Shown: positions 8,141-15,927 of the stretch, piece after piece | How the letters are laid out: each line of letters opens with the position of its first letter | Numbering within the stretch: position 1 is the first letter of the stretch | Assembly: GCF_001642935.1 (NCBI RefSeq) | Contig: NZ_CP016761.1 | Location: 3,038,001 to 3,102,000 of the forward strand | Direction of reading: 5' to 3' | Source of the DNA: Fictibacillus arsenicus | GTDB taxonomy: Bacteria; Bacillota; Bacilli; Bacillales; Fictibacillaceae | Length of the DNA: 64,000 nucleotides | Translations under genes and position numbers: made by a program | The notes under the pieces: model-generated | Database searches by the model: none | Told to the model about the DNA's origin: nothing | Seen by the model: only the letters and a program-made list of their open reading frames with translations

Positions 8141-8382
8141 AAGCAACCTTGCAAGATGATTGGAGTGCAAGGTGCGTGCCTACCACATGAGAAGCTTCTC
8201 GCTAGGCATGCGACGAGGAAGCTCACATCGGTAGCATTTACTTGTAGACGCAGGAGCAAGGATACTTCCATGAAGCGGTCAGGTGAGACTCCTAATGGTG
8301 CAGAGCGCCAAGGAGGCTCACCGCACGCCACGCGGAAAGCGAGCATCCTGGAACGGAAATCAACTACTTCACAAATGAGGTT
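8141..8382. repeat. Dispersed MITE-like element, copy D (subtype with extra module)
   Basis: Same ends and GC-rich core as copy C, plus an additional module (CTCGCTAGGCATGCGACGAG ... TTGTAGACGCAGGAG). Related modules occur in the copies at 35905, 52517 and 42996, defining a second subtype. Confidence 0.7.
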
Positions 8383-8484
8383 TCACTCAAAATGTACCAA
8401 GCAAGAATCATCTTCTACGGGACAAACTTTAAGTAAGGATAGAGATAGCCTTTATCCTAAACTGGCCCCGAGAGGATGGTTTTT

Positions 8485-8772
8485 TTGTTCGAAAAAGAGA
8501 CAAAGCAGTATACTGATTTTTCGAATGTAGAGACCGGTCGCAACTATGTGCTTCCTGAAGATCTGCCTGAAGGTCCGTACGGTTCCCCTATCAAAAGGGC
8601 TTTAGGGAAATCAACTCCGTGGAGAGAAGAGCAGCGTTATTACAGTGCCTTTAACTACGAAAATAAAACCTTGCATGAAGGACTTGAAAGACATGATCCT
8701 GGCGCACATCCAACCCACGATGACCCAGAGTATCATTCTGAACAGCCTTACGATGATTCTCGCGGCTCATAA
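8485..8772 (+). CDS. Conserved small acidic protein (possibly DUF3905)
   Basis: About 95 residues, hydrophilic, with conserved-looking blocks NYVLPEDLPEGPYGSPI, STPWREEQR and HDPGAHPTHDDPEYHSEQP. This resembles small Bacillaceae cytosolic proteins that I associate from memory with DUF3905. The TTG at 8485 is 8-9 bases after GAGAGG; the ATG at 8476 would overlap that ribosome binding site. The left end of the insertion sequence lies only 9 bases after its stop. Function unknown. Confidence 0.55.
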   Translation: MFEKETKQYTDFSNVETGRNYVLPEDLPEGPYGSPIKRALGKSTPWREEQRYYSAFNYENKTLHEGLERHDPGAHPTHDDPEYHSEQPYDDSRGS

Positions 8773-8781
8773 AACAAAGAA

Positions 8782-10534
8782 AAAGGGGCTGACTCAAAAG
8801 TGTAAAAACTTTTGAGGTTCAGCCTCTTTTTCTGTAAAAGTGTCTCTATATGTTTTTAGGCGGCCTTCTTGGCCGCCGATTTTAATAGGTTGTGGGCTAA
8901 ACTGATCAGCCCAACCTCGATATTTACCTTCGGTAGTCCACGGAGCGAAAACCGCCGGAACGACCGATTGCCCTTGAACTGACCGAAAACACTCTCTATG
9001 TCGATTTTTCTTCTCGCATAGAGTTGTTTTCCTTCGTCTGTCCAAAGGCGTTTTTTTGCTTTCGATTTTAGTTCCTGATAGGTCTCATTCACTTGCGTAC
9101 TTCTTCCATCCTTTGATGTTGTGCATTCTTTTCGAAAGGGACAACCCTCACATTCGTTACACTTATAAACTTTGATTGTGGATTCATACCCTGATTCCGT
9201 TTTTTGTTTCTTTTCCCCGGTGAGATAGAGAAGTTTGCCTGCAGCACAAGTGAACGTGTCTTTTTTTACATCATAAAACCAGTTCGATTGGTGATGAGGA
9301 TTCTTCTTAAAAGACCTTTTTTGTTCTTTCTCAAACAAACCATATTTAATGTATGCTTTCTGCTTTTTCCCTTCTAAATACGCATAGTTTTCTTCAGAAC
9401 CATAACCGGCATCTGCGATAATGCGTTTTGGATCAATATCAAATTTTGCTTTGACTTCTTGAAGATGCGGGATAAGACACCGTGTGTCTCCCGGGCGCTG
9501 GTGCAGGGTATACGATAAAATGAACTGATTGTTGGAGGCCATTTGCACATTATACCCGGGTTTTAATTGTCCGTTCTTCATATGATCTTCCTTCATACGC
9601 ATGAAGGTCGCATCGGGATCTGTTTTGGAAAAACTTTTTCGATCGCCACATATGGATAATTGCTTCTTATATTTAAGACTTCTTGGCAGATAGTCTTTCT
9701 TCATGACCTTTACAGCTTTTTTCAGTTCTTTGTTTTTTGGTTCTTTTTCCAGTTTTTCTTCCCATTCATCTACTTTGTTTTGAATTTTCTCAGGTGAAAT
9801 CACGGTCTTTTCTTTGTCTTCACAAGACGCTTCTTCTCTCCAAACACCATCAATCTGGGTGATAAGCTCTTCGACTTTCCCCTCAAGTTTTTCCTTATAT
9901 TTTTCCGTACTCTTCTTCCAAACAAATGTATAACGATTGGCGTTTGCCTCAATTTTTGTACCATCTAGAAAGTAGGATTCGAGCTGAACTTGTCCTTCTT
10001 CTACTAAAAGAACGAGCACTTGTTTAAATAAATCGTCTATTAATCCTTTTAATCGTTCTGAACGAAAACGGTTAATGGTCCGGAAATCGGGTGTTTGAAA
10101 ACCACTCAGCCATATTAGGGGAAGATGCACGGTTAGTTGGTGGGCAATTTCTCGCCCAGAATACATGCGCTGCGTGTAGGCATAGACCAAAACCTTCGTC
10201 ATCATTTTAGGATGATACGTGCTTCGTCCACCGCCAGGATAATATTTAAGAAAATGTTCATCAGGAATACGTTCAATCATTTCGTTTACAACGCGAGCTA
10301 CATTATGTAGGGGAATTAATTCACTAATATCCATTGGAAGAGTCAATTGGTCCATGTTATAATCGATGAAAGAAATATGATCATGTTTCATAAAAAAATC
10401 GCTCCTTTTAGTTGGTTGTGTTGTGGTGACTTAATCATACTAAATAGGGCGATTTTTTTATTGTGCAAAAAGACATATTAAAAAAGGCTGACACCAAAAG
10501 GTCACGTTATGTGTCCTTTTGAGTCAGCCCCTTT
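8782..10534 (-). mobile_element. IS1182-family insertion sequence, about 1.75 kb
   Basis: Perfect 19-bp terminal inverted repeats AAAGGGGCTGACTCAAAAG at 8782-8800 and, as its complement, at 10516-10534 bracket a single transposase gene. Each end also forms a terminator-like hairpin (GGCTGA ... TTCAGCC on the left, GGCTGACACC ... GAGTCAGCC on the right), which would insulate the transposase from outside transcription. I see no convincing target-site duplication: the left flank is ACAAAGAA and the right flank ACTTTTTT. The element joins the small acidic gene to yutD. Confidence 0.85.
8856..10391 (-). CDS. IS1182-family transposase (DDE)
   Basis: A 511-residue DDE transposase that appears intact. 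The N-terminal DUF772-like domain contains ARVVNEMIERIPDEHFLKYY and YHPKMMTKVLVYAYTQRMYS. The central catalytic region shows YFLDGTKIEANANRYTFVWK (first Asp) and IIADAGYGSEENYAYLEG (second Asp). The C-terminal domain has the zinc-like CNECEGCPFRKEC and RRKIDIESVFGQFKGNR (catalytic Glu). A coiled-coil-like charged insert lies around residues 165-235. Because it is full length, the element may still be mobile. Confidence 0.9.
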   Translation of the reverse strand: MKHDHISFIDYNMDQLTLPMDISELIPLHNVARVVNEMIERIPDEHFLKYYPGGGRSTYHPKMMTKVLVYAYTQRMYSGREIAHQLTVHLPLIWLSGFQTPDFRTINRFRSERLKGLIDDLFKQVLVLLVEEGQVQLESYFLDGTKIEANANRYTFVWKKSTEKYKEKLEGKVEELITQIDGVWREEASCEDKEKTVISPEKIQNKVDEWEEKLEKEPKNKELKKAVKVMKKDYLPRSLKYKKQLSICGDRKSFSKTDPDATFMRMKEDHMKNGQLKPGYNVQMASNNQFILSYTLHQRPGDTRCLIPHLQEVKAKFDIDPKRIIADAGYGSEENYAYLEGKKQKAYIKYGLFEKEQKRSFKKNPHHQSNWFYDVKKDTFTCAAGKLLYLTGEKKQKTESGYESTIKVYKCNECEGCPFRKECTTSKDGRSTQVNETYQELKSKAKKRLWTDEGKQLYARRKIDIESVFGQFKGNRSFRRFSLRGLPKVNIEVGLISLAHNLLKSAAKKAA

Positions 10535-10800
10535 ACTTTTTTTAACACAAAATACGGACATCCGAAATTGCAATATTCATATATGTATTCCGGCAATGTA
10601 CTGATTTTCGTATCGAACGTAGCCTTTTCGTGATTATCTTCAAAAAAACCACGCAAACGAAGTTGTTCGTAACCGAGGTCACCAACAATATAATCGTATT
10701 TATGTAAAATTTCACTGTAGCGCGCTTTAAATTGTTCCTCATTAAAGGCTTCCCGTACATCTTCAATCACTTCATAGGAATAATTACCAACTGTAATCAA
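10507..10800 (-). CDS. yutD: YutD (DUF1027), C-terminus supplied by the IS end
   Basis: Conserved Bacillales protein of unknown function. The core DVREAFNEEQFKARYSEILH ... YDYIVGDLGYEQLRLRGFF ... YEYCNFGCPYFVLKK is typical. Start is TTG at 10800, 7 bases after AGGTGA. The last codons and the stop (10507-10534) lie inside the right inverted repeat of the insertion sequence, so the tail GLTQKDT is IS-encoded. The conserved domain is complete, so the protein is probably functional, with a short altered tail. Confidence 0.8.
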   Translation of the reverse strand: MITVGNYSYEVIEDVREAFNEEQFKARYSEILHKYDYIVGDLGYEQLRLRGFFEDNHEKATFDTKISTLPEYIYEYCNFGCPYFVLKKVKGLTQKDT

Positions 10801-10922
10801 AAATGCTTCACCTCATTTCCTGATACTTATTTTACCATGTTTCGGCCATCAACAGCCAACAATTTCTTTGTAAAGTATTTGCGTTTAAGGTCATTCTAAT
10901 GGATAAGGAGGTGAAAACACCT

Positions 10923-11534
10923 GTGAAAAAATTAGGAATGCTTTTATGTTTAGCCATCGTTCTCTCAGGATGCGGTGGTGACGACCAAAAGAAAATGGGA
11001 CAGGAATATAAATTTTCAAGAACTAATGTCAAAGATGAAAATCGGATTGGCAACAACAAGAATTACGGGGATTTTGGATATATGCGCCATATGTCCGGGG
11101 ACAAAGTAAAAACAGGAAATGCTGTACCTTACTTAAACCGTCAAAAGCTTGCAGATATGATCTCAGACATGGTTCTTCAGCTTCCAGACATTAAAGATGT
11201 CGGGACTCTTGTGACGGATGAAGAAGTATTAATCGGATATAAGACGACGAACAAAGACAGAAATGCTGCAGCTGACCAAGTTAAAATGACTGCATTCTCT
11301 GTTGTTCCGAGATATTATCACGTATATGTAACTGATGAAAAAGGCATGATTAATAAAATTGAACAATATCAAGCTTTAAATAATGATACAGAGGATATTG
11401 AAGGAATCATCGACCGCCTGATTCAAGAAATGAAGAAAGCTCCACAGGGTAAGAAATGGAATTATGGAGAAAATGAAAACGGCGAAATGAATGGTGAAAC
11501 TAACCCGATGCGCGGTGAAATGGAAGGAAAATAA
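10923..11534 (+). CDS. yutC: YutC, YhcN/YlaJ-type sporulation lipoprotein
   Basis: Secreted lipoprotein with signal peptide KKLGMLLCLAIVLSGC, where LSGC is the lipobox, followed by a YhcN/YlaJ domain (RQKLADMISDMVLQLPDIKD, then VGTLVTDEEVLIGY). Members of this family are made in the forespore and affect spore outgrowth. A GTG at 10923 lies 12 bases after AAGGAGG and gives a compact signal peptide; the ATG at 10899 lacks a ribosome binding site. The C-terminus is polar and repeats GEM/GEN. Convergent with lipA across a shared terminator. Confidence 0.75.
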   Translation: MKKLGMLLCLAIVLSGCGGDDQKKMGQEYKFSRTNVKDENRIGNNKNYGDFGYMRHMSGDKVKTGNAVPYLNRQKLADMISDMVLQLPDIKDVGTLVTDEEVLIGYKTTNKDRNAAADQVKMTAFSVVPRYYHVYVTDEKGMINKIEQYQALNNDTEDIEGIIDRLIQEMKKAPQGKKWNYGENENGEMNGETNPMRGEMEGK

Positions 11535-11568
11535 AAACCAGAAGCAGATTTTTGCTTCTGGTCTTTTT
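11534..11568. terminator. Bidirectional terminator between yutC and lipA
   Basis: CCAGAAGCA and TGCTTCTGG arms with A-rich and T-rich flanks serve both converging genes. Confidence 0.75.
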
Positions 11569-11571
11569 GTA

Positions 11572-12456
11572 TTAAATGTTTTGGGCTGCGGCATTTACTT
11601 GCTCATCCGCATGATAAGAAGAACGTACTAGCGGCCCTGACTCACAATGTTTAAATCCTTTGCTGAAGGCAATATCGCGAAGTTCTTTAAACTCTTCAGG
11701 TGTATAATACTTTTGTACTTTTAAATGCTTTTTGGTCGGCTGCAAATATTGACCGATTGTCATGATATCCACATTATTTGCACGCAAATCATCCATTGTT
11801 TCGATGATCTCATCCCATGTTTCACCAAGTCCGATCATAAGGCTTGATTTAGTCGGAATGTTTGCATTCATTTCTTTTGCACGGCGCAAGAATTCCATCG
11901 TTCGATCATAAGTAGCACGTGCACGAACTCTTGGAGAAAGTCGTCTTACTGTTTCAATATTGTGGTTCATAATATCCGGTTTTGCATCCATCAATGTTTT
12001 CAGTGCATCAATGTCACCCAGCATATCAGATGGAAGAACTTCGATTGAACAGAACGGATTACGTGCGCGAACTGCACGAACAGTTTCTGCAAAGACATGT
12101 GCTCCGCCGTCTTTTAAATCGTCACGGGCAACAGCAGTTATAACGACGTGTTTAAGTCCCATTTGTTCTACAGATTCAGCAACGCGTTCTGGTTCTTGAA
12201 GATCCAATTCAGTAGGCAAGCCTGTTTTTACAGCACAAAAACGGCATGCTCGGGTACAGATGTCACCTAAGATCATAAATGTTGCTGTTTTACGGATAGC
12301 CCAGCACTCATGAATGTTAGGACATTTCGCCTCTTCACAAACAGTATGTAGCTTCTTTTCTCGCATCATTTTCTTTAGTTCTTTATAATTTTCGTTTGTG
12401 TTTAGCTTTATTTTCAACCATTCCGGTTTACGTACATATTCTTCTTTCTTTGCCAT
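11572..12456 (-). CDS. lipA: Lipoyl synthase
   Basis: Radical-SAM enzyme that inserts two sulfur atoms into protein-bound octanoate to make lipoyl groups, as needed for example by GcvH, encoded at 41.6 kb. The auxiliary cluster motif [12 protein letters not shown] is followed by the radical-SAM motif [10 protein letters not shown], and the C-terminal [11 protein letters not shown] is typical. Start chosen at 12456, because GGGGTG lies 6 bases ahead and the protein then begins [15 protein letters not shown]. Two further in-frame ATGs directly precede it. Confidence 0.95.
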   Translation of the reverse strand: MAKKEEYVRKPEWLKIKLNTNENYKELKKMMREKKLHTVCEEAKCPNIHECWAIRKTATFMILGDICTRACRFCAVKTGLPTELDLQEPERVAESVEQMGLKHVVITAVARDDLKDGGAHVFAETVRAVRARNPFCSIEVLPSDMLGDIDALKTLMDAKPDIMNHNIETVRRLSPRVRARATYDRTMEFLRRAKEMNANIPTKSSLMIGLGETWDEIIETMDDLRANNVDIMTIGQYLQPTKKHLKVQKYYTPEEFKELRDIAFSKGFKHCESGPLVRSSYHADEQVNAAAQNI

Positions 12457-12647
12457 CATCATCACCCCAAATTTTCTTGGTCTGAAAGTCACATTTTTGT
12501 TTAGATTTAAACATTATTCCCATCAATACTCTACCATACGACAGCCAAAACTCCAAACATGAGTTTTTTTCCAGCATTTTTCCTTCATGTTTTTTTGTAA
12601 GTTCAACAAACTAATGGTAAATGAAAGAAAGGAGTGGTTTGGGACGT

Positions 12648-13649
12648 ATGAGGAAATTTACAGTCCTGTTCCTCACTCTGGCAGCCCTTCTAATGACCTT
12701 TCTTCCTGAAAGAAGCAGCGAGGCAGCCGAGCGATTTACTAAAGAAGATGTTGACAGGCTGAGCCTTTATAAAAAAATGGAGTCTGTCACACTAATTCCA
12801 TGGCATTATTTTGCGGGCGTCGATCAGTATGAAAGAAGTGTCCGAAAAGCGAGACGCGACCTTCCGGCAAGAAAAGGGCTAGTGGGCATATACTTTTCCC
12901 CTATTCAATGGTCAGGACCAATCAATCCGATAATGGATGATACAAATCCTGAGCGAATTGCCATGTTTGGCGGAATCGGAAAAGATGGCAACAATGATGG
13001 AATTGCTGATCGAAACAACGATGAAGATATTCTGTTTACATTCGCTGAGATCATTCAAAAACATGGTCACGATATTGAAAATTTCAGAATCGGGCTTTGG
13101 AGTTATTATCAAAGAGACAAAGCTGTGGATATCATTATGGAAAACGCAATGATCTATGAGACATATGGTACTGTTTCTTTAGATAAACATAGCTTTATTG
13201 TGCCTTTAAGATCCAACTACAGCTATCGTAGCACATGGGGTGACCGCCGCGGATTTGGCGGGCTTCGTATCCATGAAGGAACTGATATTTTTGCTGATTA
13301 TGGTGTTCCAGTGAAAGCTGTCTCGTATGGAGTCGTAGAAGTCAAAGGATGGAACCGCTTTGGCGGATGGAGAATCGGGGTTCGTGACATTAATAACGTG
13401 TATCACTATTACGCTCATTTAGGGAGTTTTAATAAAAGCATTGAAAAAGGCTCGATCGTAGAACCAGGTACTGTGCTTGGCTATGTCGGCAGTACAGGAT
13501 ACGGTCCTCCTGGAACGTCAGGAAAGTTTCCGCCGCATCTTCATTTTGGAATGTACCGGGATAACGGGATTACAGAGTGGGCATTTGATCCGTATCCATA
13601 TTTAAAAGCGTGGGAACGCCAGGAAAGAGTCGATAGCAAGAGAAGATAA
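12648..13649 (+). CDS. lytH: LytH-like sporulation M23 endopeptidase
   Basis: Secreted M23 metallopeptidase. In B. subtilis LytH removes L-Ala side chains during cortex formation under sigma-K control. A signal peptide (MRKFTVLFLTLAALLMTF) precedes a lytic-transglycosylase-like helical stretch and a C-terminal peptidase with GGLRIHEGTDIFADYGVPV (zinc His and Asp), HYYAHLG and PPHLHFGMY (HxH). The ATG at 12648 gives a clean signal peptide; an in-frame ATG at 12621 has no ribosome binding site. It stands alone between lipA (divergent) and metPS (convergent). Confidence 0.88.
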   Translation: MRKFTVLFLTLAALLMTFLPERSSEAAERFTKEDVDRLSLYKKMESVTLIPWHYFAGVDQYERSVRKARRDLPARKGLVGIYFSPIQWSGPINPIMDDTNPERIAMFGGIGKDGNNDGIADRNNDEDILFTFAEIIQKHGHDIENFRIGLWSYYQRDKAVDIIMENAMIYETYGTVSLDKHSFIVPLRSNYSYRSTWGDRRGFGGLRIHEGTDIFADYGVPVKAVSYGVVEVKGWNRFGGWRIGVRDINNVYHYYAHLGSFNKSIEKGSIVEPGTVLGYVGSTGYGPPGTSGKFPPHLHFGMYRDNGITEWAFDPYPYLKAWERQERVDSKRR

Positions 13650-13650
13650 T

Positions 13651-13679
13651 AAAAAGAAGCTGAAGCAGCCTCTTTTTTG
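13651..13679 (+). terminator. Terminator of lytH
   Basis: AAGAAGCTG / CAGCCTCTT hairpin followed by TTTTTT, immediately after the lytH stop. Confidence 0.6.
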
Positions 13680-13700
13680 TTGGGATGAACGCGTATTCCG

Positions 13701-14057
13701 TATGGCGATCATAAATTCCGTATGGCGATCATAAATTCTGTATGGCGATCATAAATTCCGTATGGCGATCATAAATTCCGTATGGCGATCATAAATTCCG
13801 TATGGCGATCATAAATTCCGTATGGCGATCATAAATTCCGTATGGCGATCATAAATTCCGTATGGCGATCATAAATTCCGTATGGCGATCATAAATTCCG
13901 TATGGCGATCATAAATTCCGTATGGCGATCATAAATTCCGTATGGCGATCATAAATTCCGTATGGCGATCATAAATTCCGTATGGCGATCATAAATTCCG
14001 TATGGCGATCATAAATTCCGTATGGCGATCATAAATTCCGTATGGCGATCATAAATC
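13701..14057. repeat. 20-bp tandem repeat, about 18 copies
   Basis: The unit TATGGCGATCATAAATTCCG is repeated head to tail from 13701, with 17 complete copies and a partial eighteenth ending at 14057. Only one copy deviates (TTCTG for TTCCG near 13740). The array ends in CTCGAGCTGCGCTCTG followed by ATTTATGATC, an inverted match to part of the unit. Because 20 is not a multiple of 3, every frame meets a stop, so it is not coding. There are no spacers, so it is not CRISPR. Confidence 0.97.
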
Positions 14058-14089
14058 TCGAGCTGCGCTCTGATTTATGATCTAAGAAT

Positions 14090-14131
14090 GAAAAAAGCTG
14101 ATTCCTCAAACGAGAAATCAGCTTTCTTTTT
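14090..14131. terminator. Terminator of metPS
   Basis: AAAAAGCTGATT and AATCAGCTTTCTTTT arms, with A-rich and T-rich flanks. It ends metPS on the minus strand and overlaps the metS stop. Confidence 0.7.
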
Positions 14132-14234
14132 ATTTTTTTCTAGAAACCCGTACCACATTCCCTATACTAGCCAGCAAGCCACCCCAAAGGATCACCATGC
14201 CGATAACCATCATTGCAATCGCACTGCCTGTCAT
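14130..14234 (-). CDS. metS: MetS, small subunit of methionine/alanine importer
   Basis: A 34-residue single-span membrane protein (MTGSAIAMMVIGMVILWGGL, then LASIGNVVRVSRKK). It starts one base after the metP stop and has its own GGAGGTCAGCTGAT ribosome binding site. Tiny subunits of this kind accompany NSS-family carriers in MetPS systems and are required for transport in Corynebacterium. The positively charged tail suggests a cytoplasmic C-terminus. Confidence 0.85.
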   Translation of the reverse strand: MTGSAIAMMVIGMVILWGGLLASIGNVVRVSRKK

Positions 14235-14235
14235 A

Positions 14236-15738
14236 TCAGCTGACCTCCCTTTTCTCTTGTACAGCATTTGTTTTCCATTTCACTAAGCTTAGTAAGAACC
14301 CAAGTACGATAACACCAATAGCAACAGCTAATCCATACGTAACGACTAATCCAGTCGGATATCCGCCATAGTTTTCAGCAATGTTTTGTTTAATGTTATC
14401 AAACATCATGTAGCCAAGAAGAATTGGTGTTATAACACCAAGGCATATTTTCCACCATAATCCTGTTCTTAAATCCGAAATAACATTCGCATGATCTTGA
14501 AGTCCCTTCATCTGTTTGAAGAACCAAGCGATAAGTACAACTTCAACAAGACCTGCTAATGTAATTCCAAAGTTGTTAATGAAGTAGTCTGTAATATCAA
14601 GCATGTACAATCCGCCTTTTGTTGCGAAAAGTAAAGAGATTACAGAAGCAACTCCTCCACCCATAAGTACTGCTTTTGTTCTGGAAATTCCGAATTTATC
14701 TTGTAATGCTGCAACATATGTTTCAACGATTGAGATTAGCGATGTCATACCCGCAAATACAAGTGTTAAGAAGAACATTGTTCCGAAGAAGGCATTTCCT
14801 CCTGGGAACTCATTAATAATTGCCGGGAAGACTTCAAAAGCGAGTCCGATACCGCCTTTTACAACTTCAGCAACAGGCAGCCCTTGCTGCATAGCCATGA
14901 ATCCTAGTGCTGCAAAAACTCCGATACCAGCAAGAAGTTCAAAACCTGAGTTTGCAAATCCAGTTATAAATGCATTGTTATTAATATCAGATTTCTTTGG
15001 CAGATAGCTCGAATACGTCACCATGATTGCAAAAGCAATAGATAATGAGAAGAAAATCTGACCGTAAGCCGCTACCCATACCTTACCGTTATTGATCATA
15101 CTCCAGTCAGGTGAGAAGAACGTATTTAATCCTTGACCTGCACCTTCAAGAGTTACTGCACGAATAACAATTAATAAGAACATAATCACTAGAGCAGGGA
15201 TAAAAATTTTATTGAATCTTTCAATACCTTTTGAAACGCCCTTATATAATACTAATAGCGTTACTACCCACACGATTAAAAGCGCAATTACTACTCCTGG
15301 AACAAGACCGCCAACCTCGCCTGGCTTAGCACTTAATTGCAGCACTTCACCGTAAAAGAAATCAGAAGGCTTGTCTCCCCATGTAAGATTTAAAGAGTAA
15401 ATAGAGTACTTGAGTGCCCATGCAATGATTACTGCATAATAAGTTGAGATGACAAACGCTACAAATACTTGCCACCATCCAAGCCATTCCGCATTCTTGT
15501 GAAGACGGAAATAAGATAGCGGTGCTGATCCTCTGTACTTATGTCCTAGTGTAAATTCCAGGATCAATAAGGGAATACCTGCCGTTAATAGTGCTACTAA
15601 GTAAGGGATAAAGAATGCTCCTCCACCGTTTTCATAAGCAACAGCTGGAAATCTCCAGATGTTACCCAATCCGATCGCAGAACCGACTGCTGCTAAAATA
15701 AAACCGTAGCGGCTTCCCCATTGTTGCCGATCTTCCAT
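14236..15738 (-). CDS. metP: Na+-dependent methionine/alanine importer MetP (NSS family)
   Basis: A 500-residue neurotransmitter:sodium symporter homologue with about 11-12 membrane spans. The family signature is in TM1: RYGFILAAVGSAIGLGNIWR, then FPAVAYENGGGAFFIPY. The last part has the NSS-like FAGMTSLISIVETYVAALQD. Together with the adjacent metS this identifies a MetPS-type importer. GGGGA precedes the ATG. No SAM riboswitch is seen upstream, unlike metNIQ at 36 kb, so the two methionine systems appear to be regulated differently. Substrate is inferred from the metS neighbour. Confidence 0.85.
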   Translation of the reverse strand: MEDRQQWGSRYGFILAAVGSAIGLGNIWRFPAVAYENGGGAFFIPYLVALLTAGIPLLILEFTLGHKYRGSAPLSYFRLHKNAEWLGWWQVFVAFVISTYYAVIIAWALKYSIYSLNLTWGDKPSDFFYGEVLQLSAKPGEVGGLVPGVVIALLIVWVVTLLVLYKGVSKGIERFNKIFIPALVIMFLLIVIRAVTLEGAGQGLNTFFSPDWSMINNGKVWVAAYGQIFFSLSIAFAIMVTYSSYLPKKSDINNNAFITGFANSGFELLAGIGVFAALGFMAMQQGLPVAEVVKGGIGLAFEVFPAIINEFPGGNAFFGTMFFLTLVFAGMTSLISIVETYVAALQDKFGISRTKAVLMGGGVASVISLLFATKGGLYMLDITDYFINNFGITLAGLVEVVLIAWFFKQMKGLQDHANVISDLRTGLWWKICLGVITPILLGYMMFDNIKQNIAENYGGYPTGLVVTYGLAVAIGVIVLGFLLSLVKWKTNAVQEKREVS

Positions 15739-15891
15739 TGTTGTTTCCCCCTTTTTGATAAAGTCAAAAATTTTACAATTGTTACTGTTTTCTGACTATT
15801 CTGGGTTTAGTATATTACAATTAAATGAATCCTGTCAAAATGTTTTTAGTAATTTTGTCGTAATATAGCGAATCAGGTCGTATAAATATAA

Positions 15892-15924
15892 GAAAAAGTG
15901 CCCGGTTTAAAACCGGGCACTTCC
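15892..15924 (-). terminator. Terminator of the NhaC-family gene
   Basis: Perfect arms GTGCCCGGTT and AACCGGGCAC with a T-run on the minus strand (AAAAA at 15892-15896). Confidence 0.8.
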
Positions 15925-15927
15925 AAA

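Noticed and set aside
7650-8530. Several short frames over the repeat copies
   Set aside because: They run through MITE-like elements in different frames, lack ribosome binding sites and encode no recognisable protein.
8794-9045. 83-codon frame at the left IS end
   Set aside because: It is another frame of the transposase gene.
8774-10542. Target-site duplication of the insertion sequence
   Set aside because: The flanks ACAAAGAA and ACTTTTTT do not match beyond chance.
13701-14057. CRISPR array
   Set aside because: The 20-bp units follow each other without spacers and no cas gene is near.
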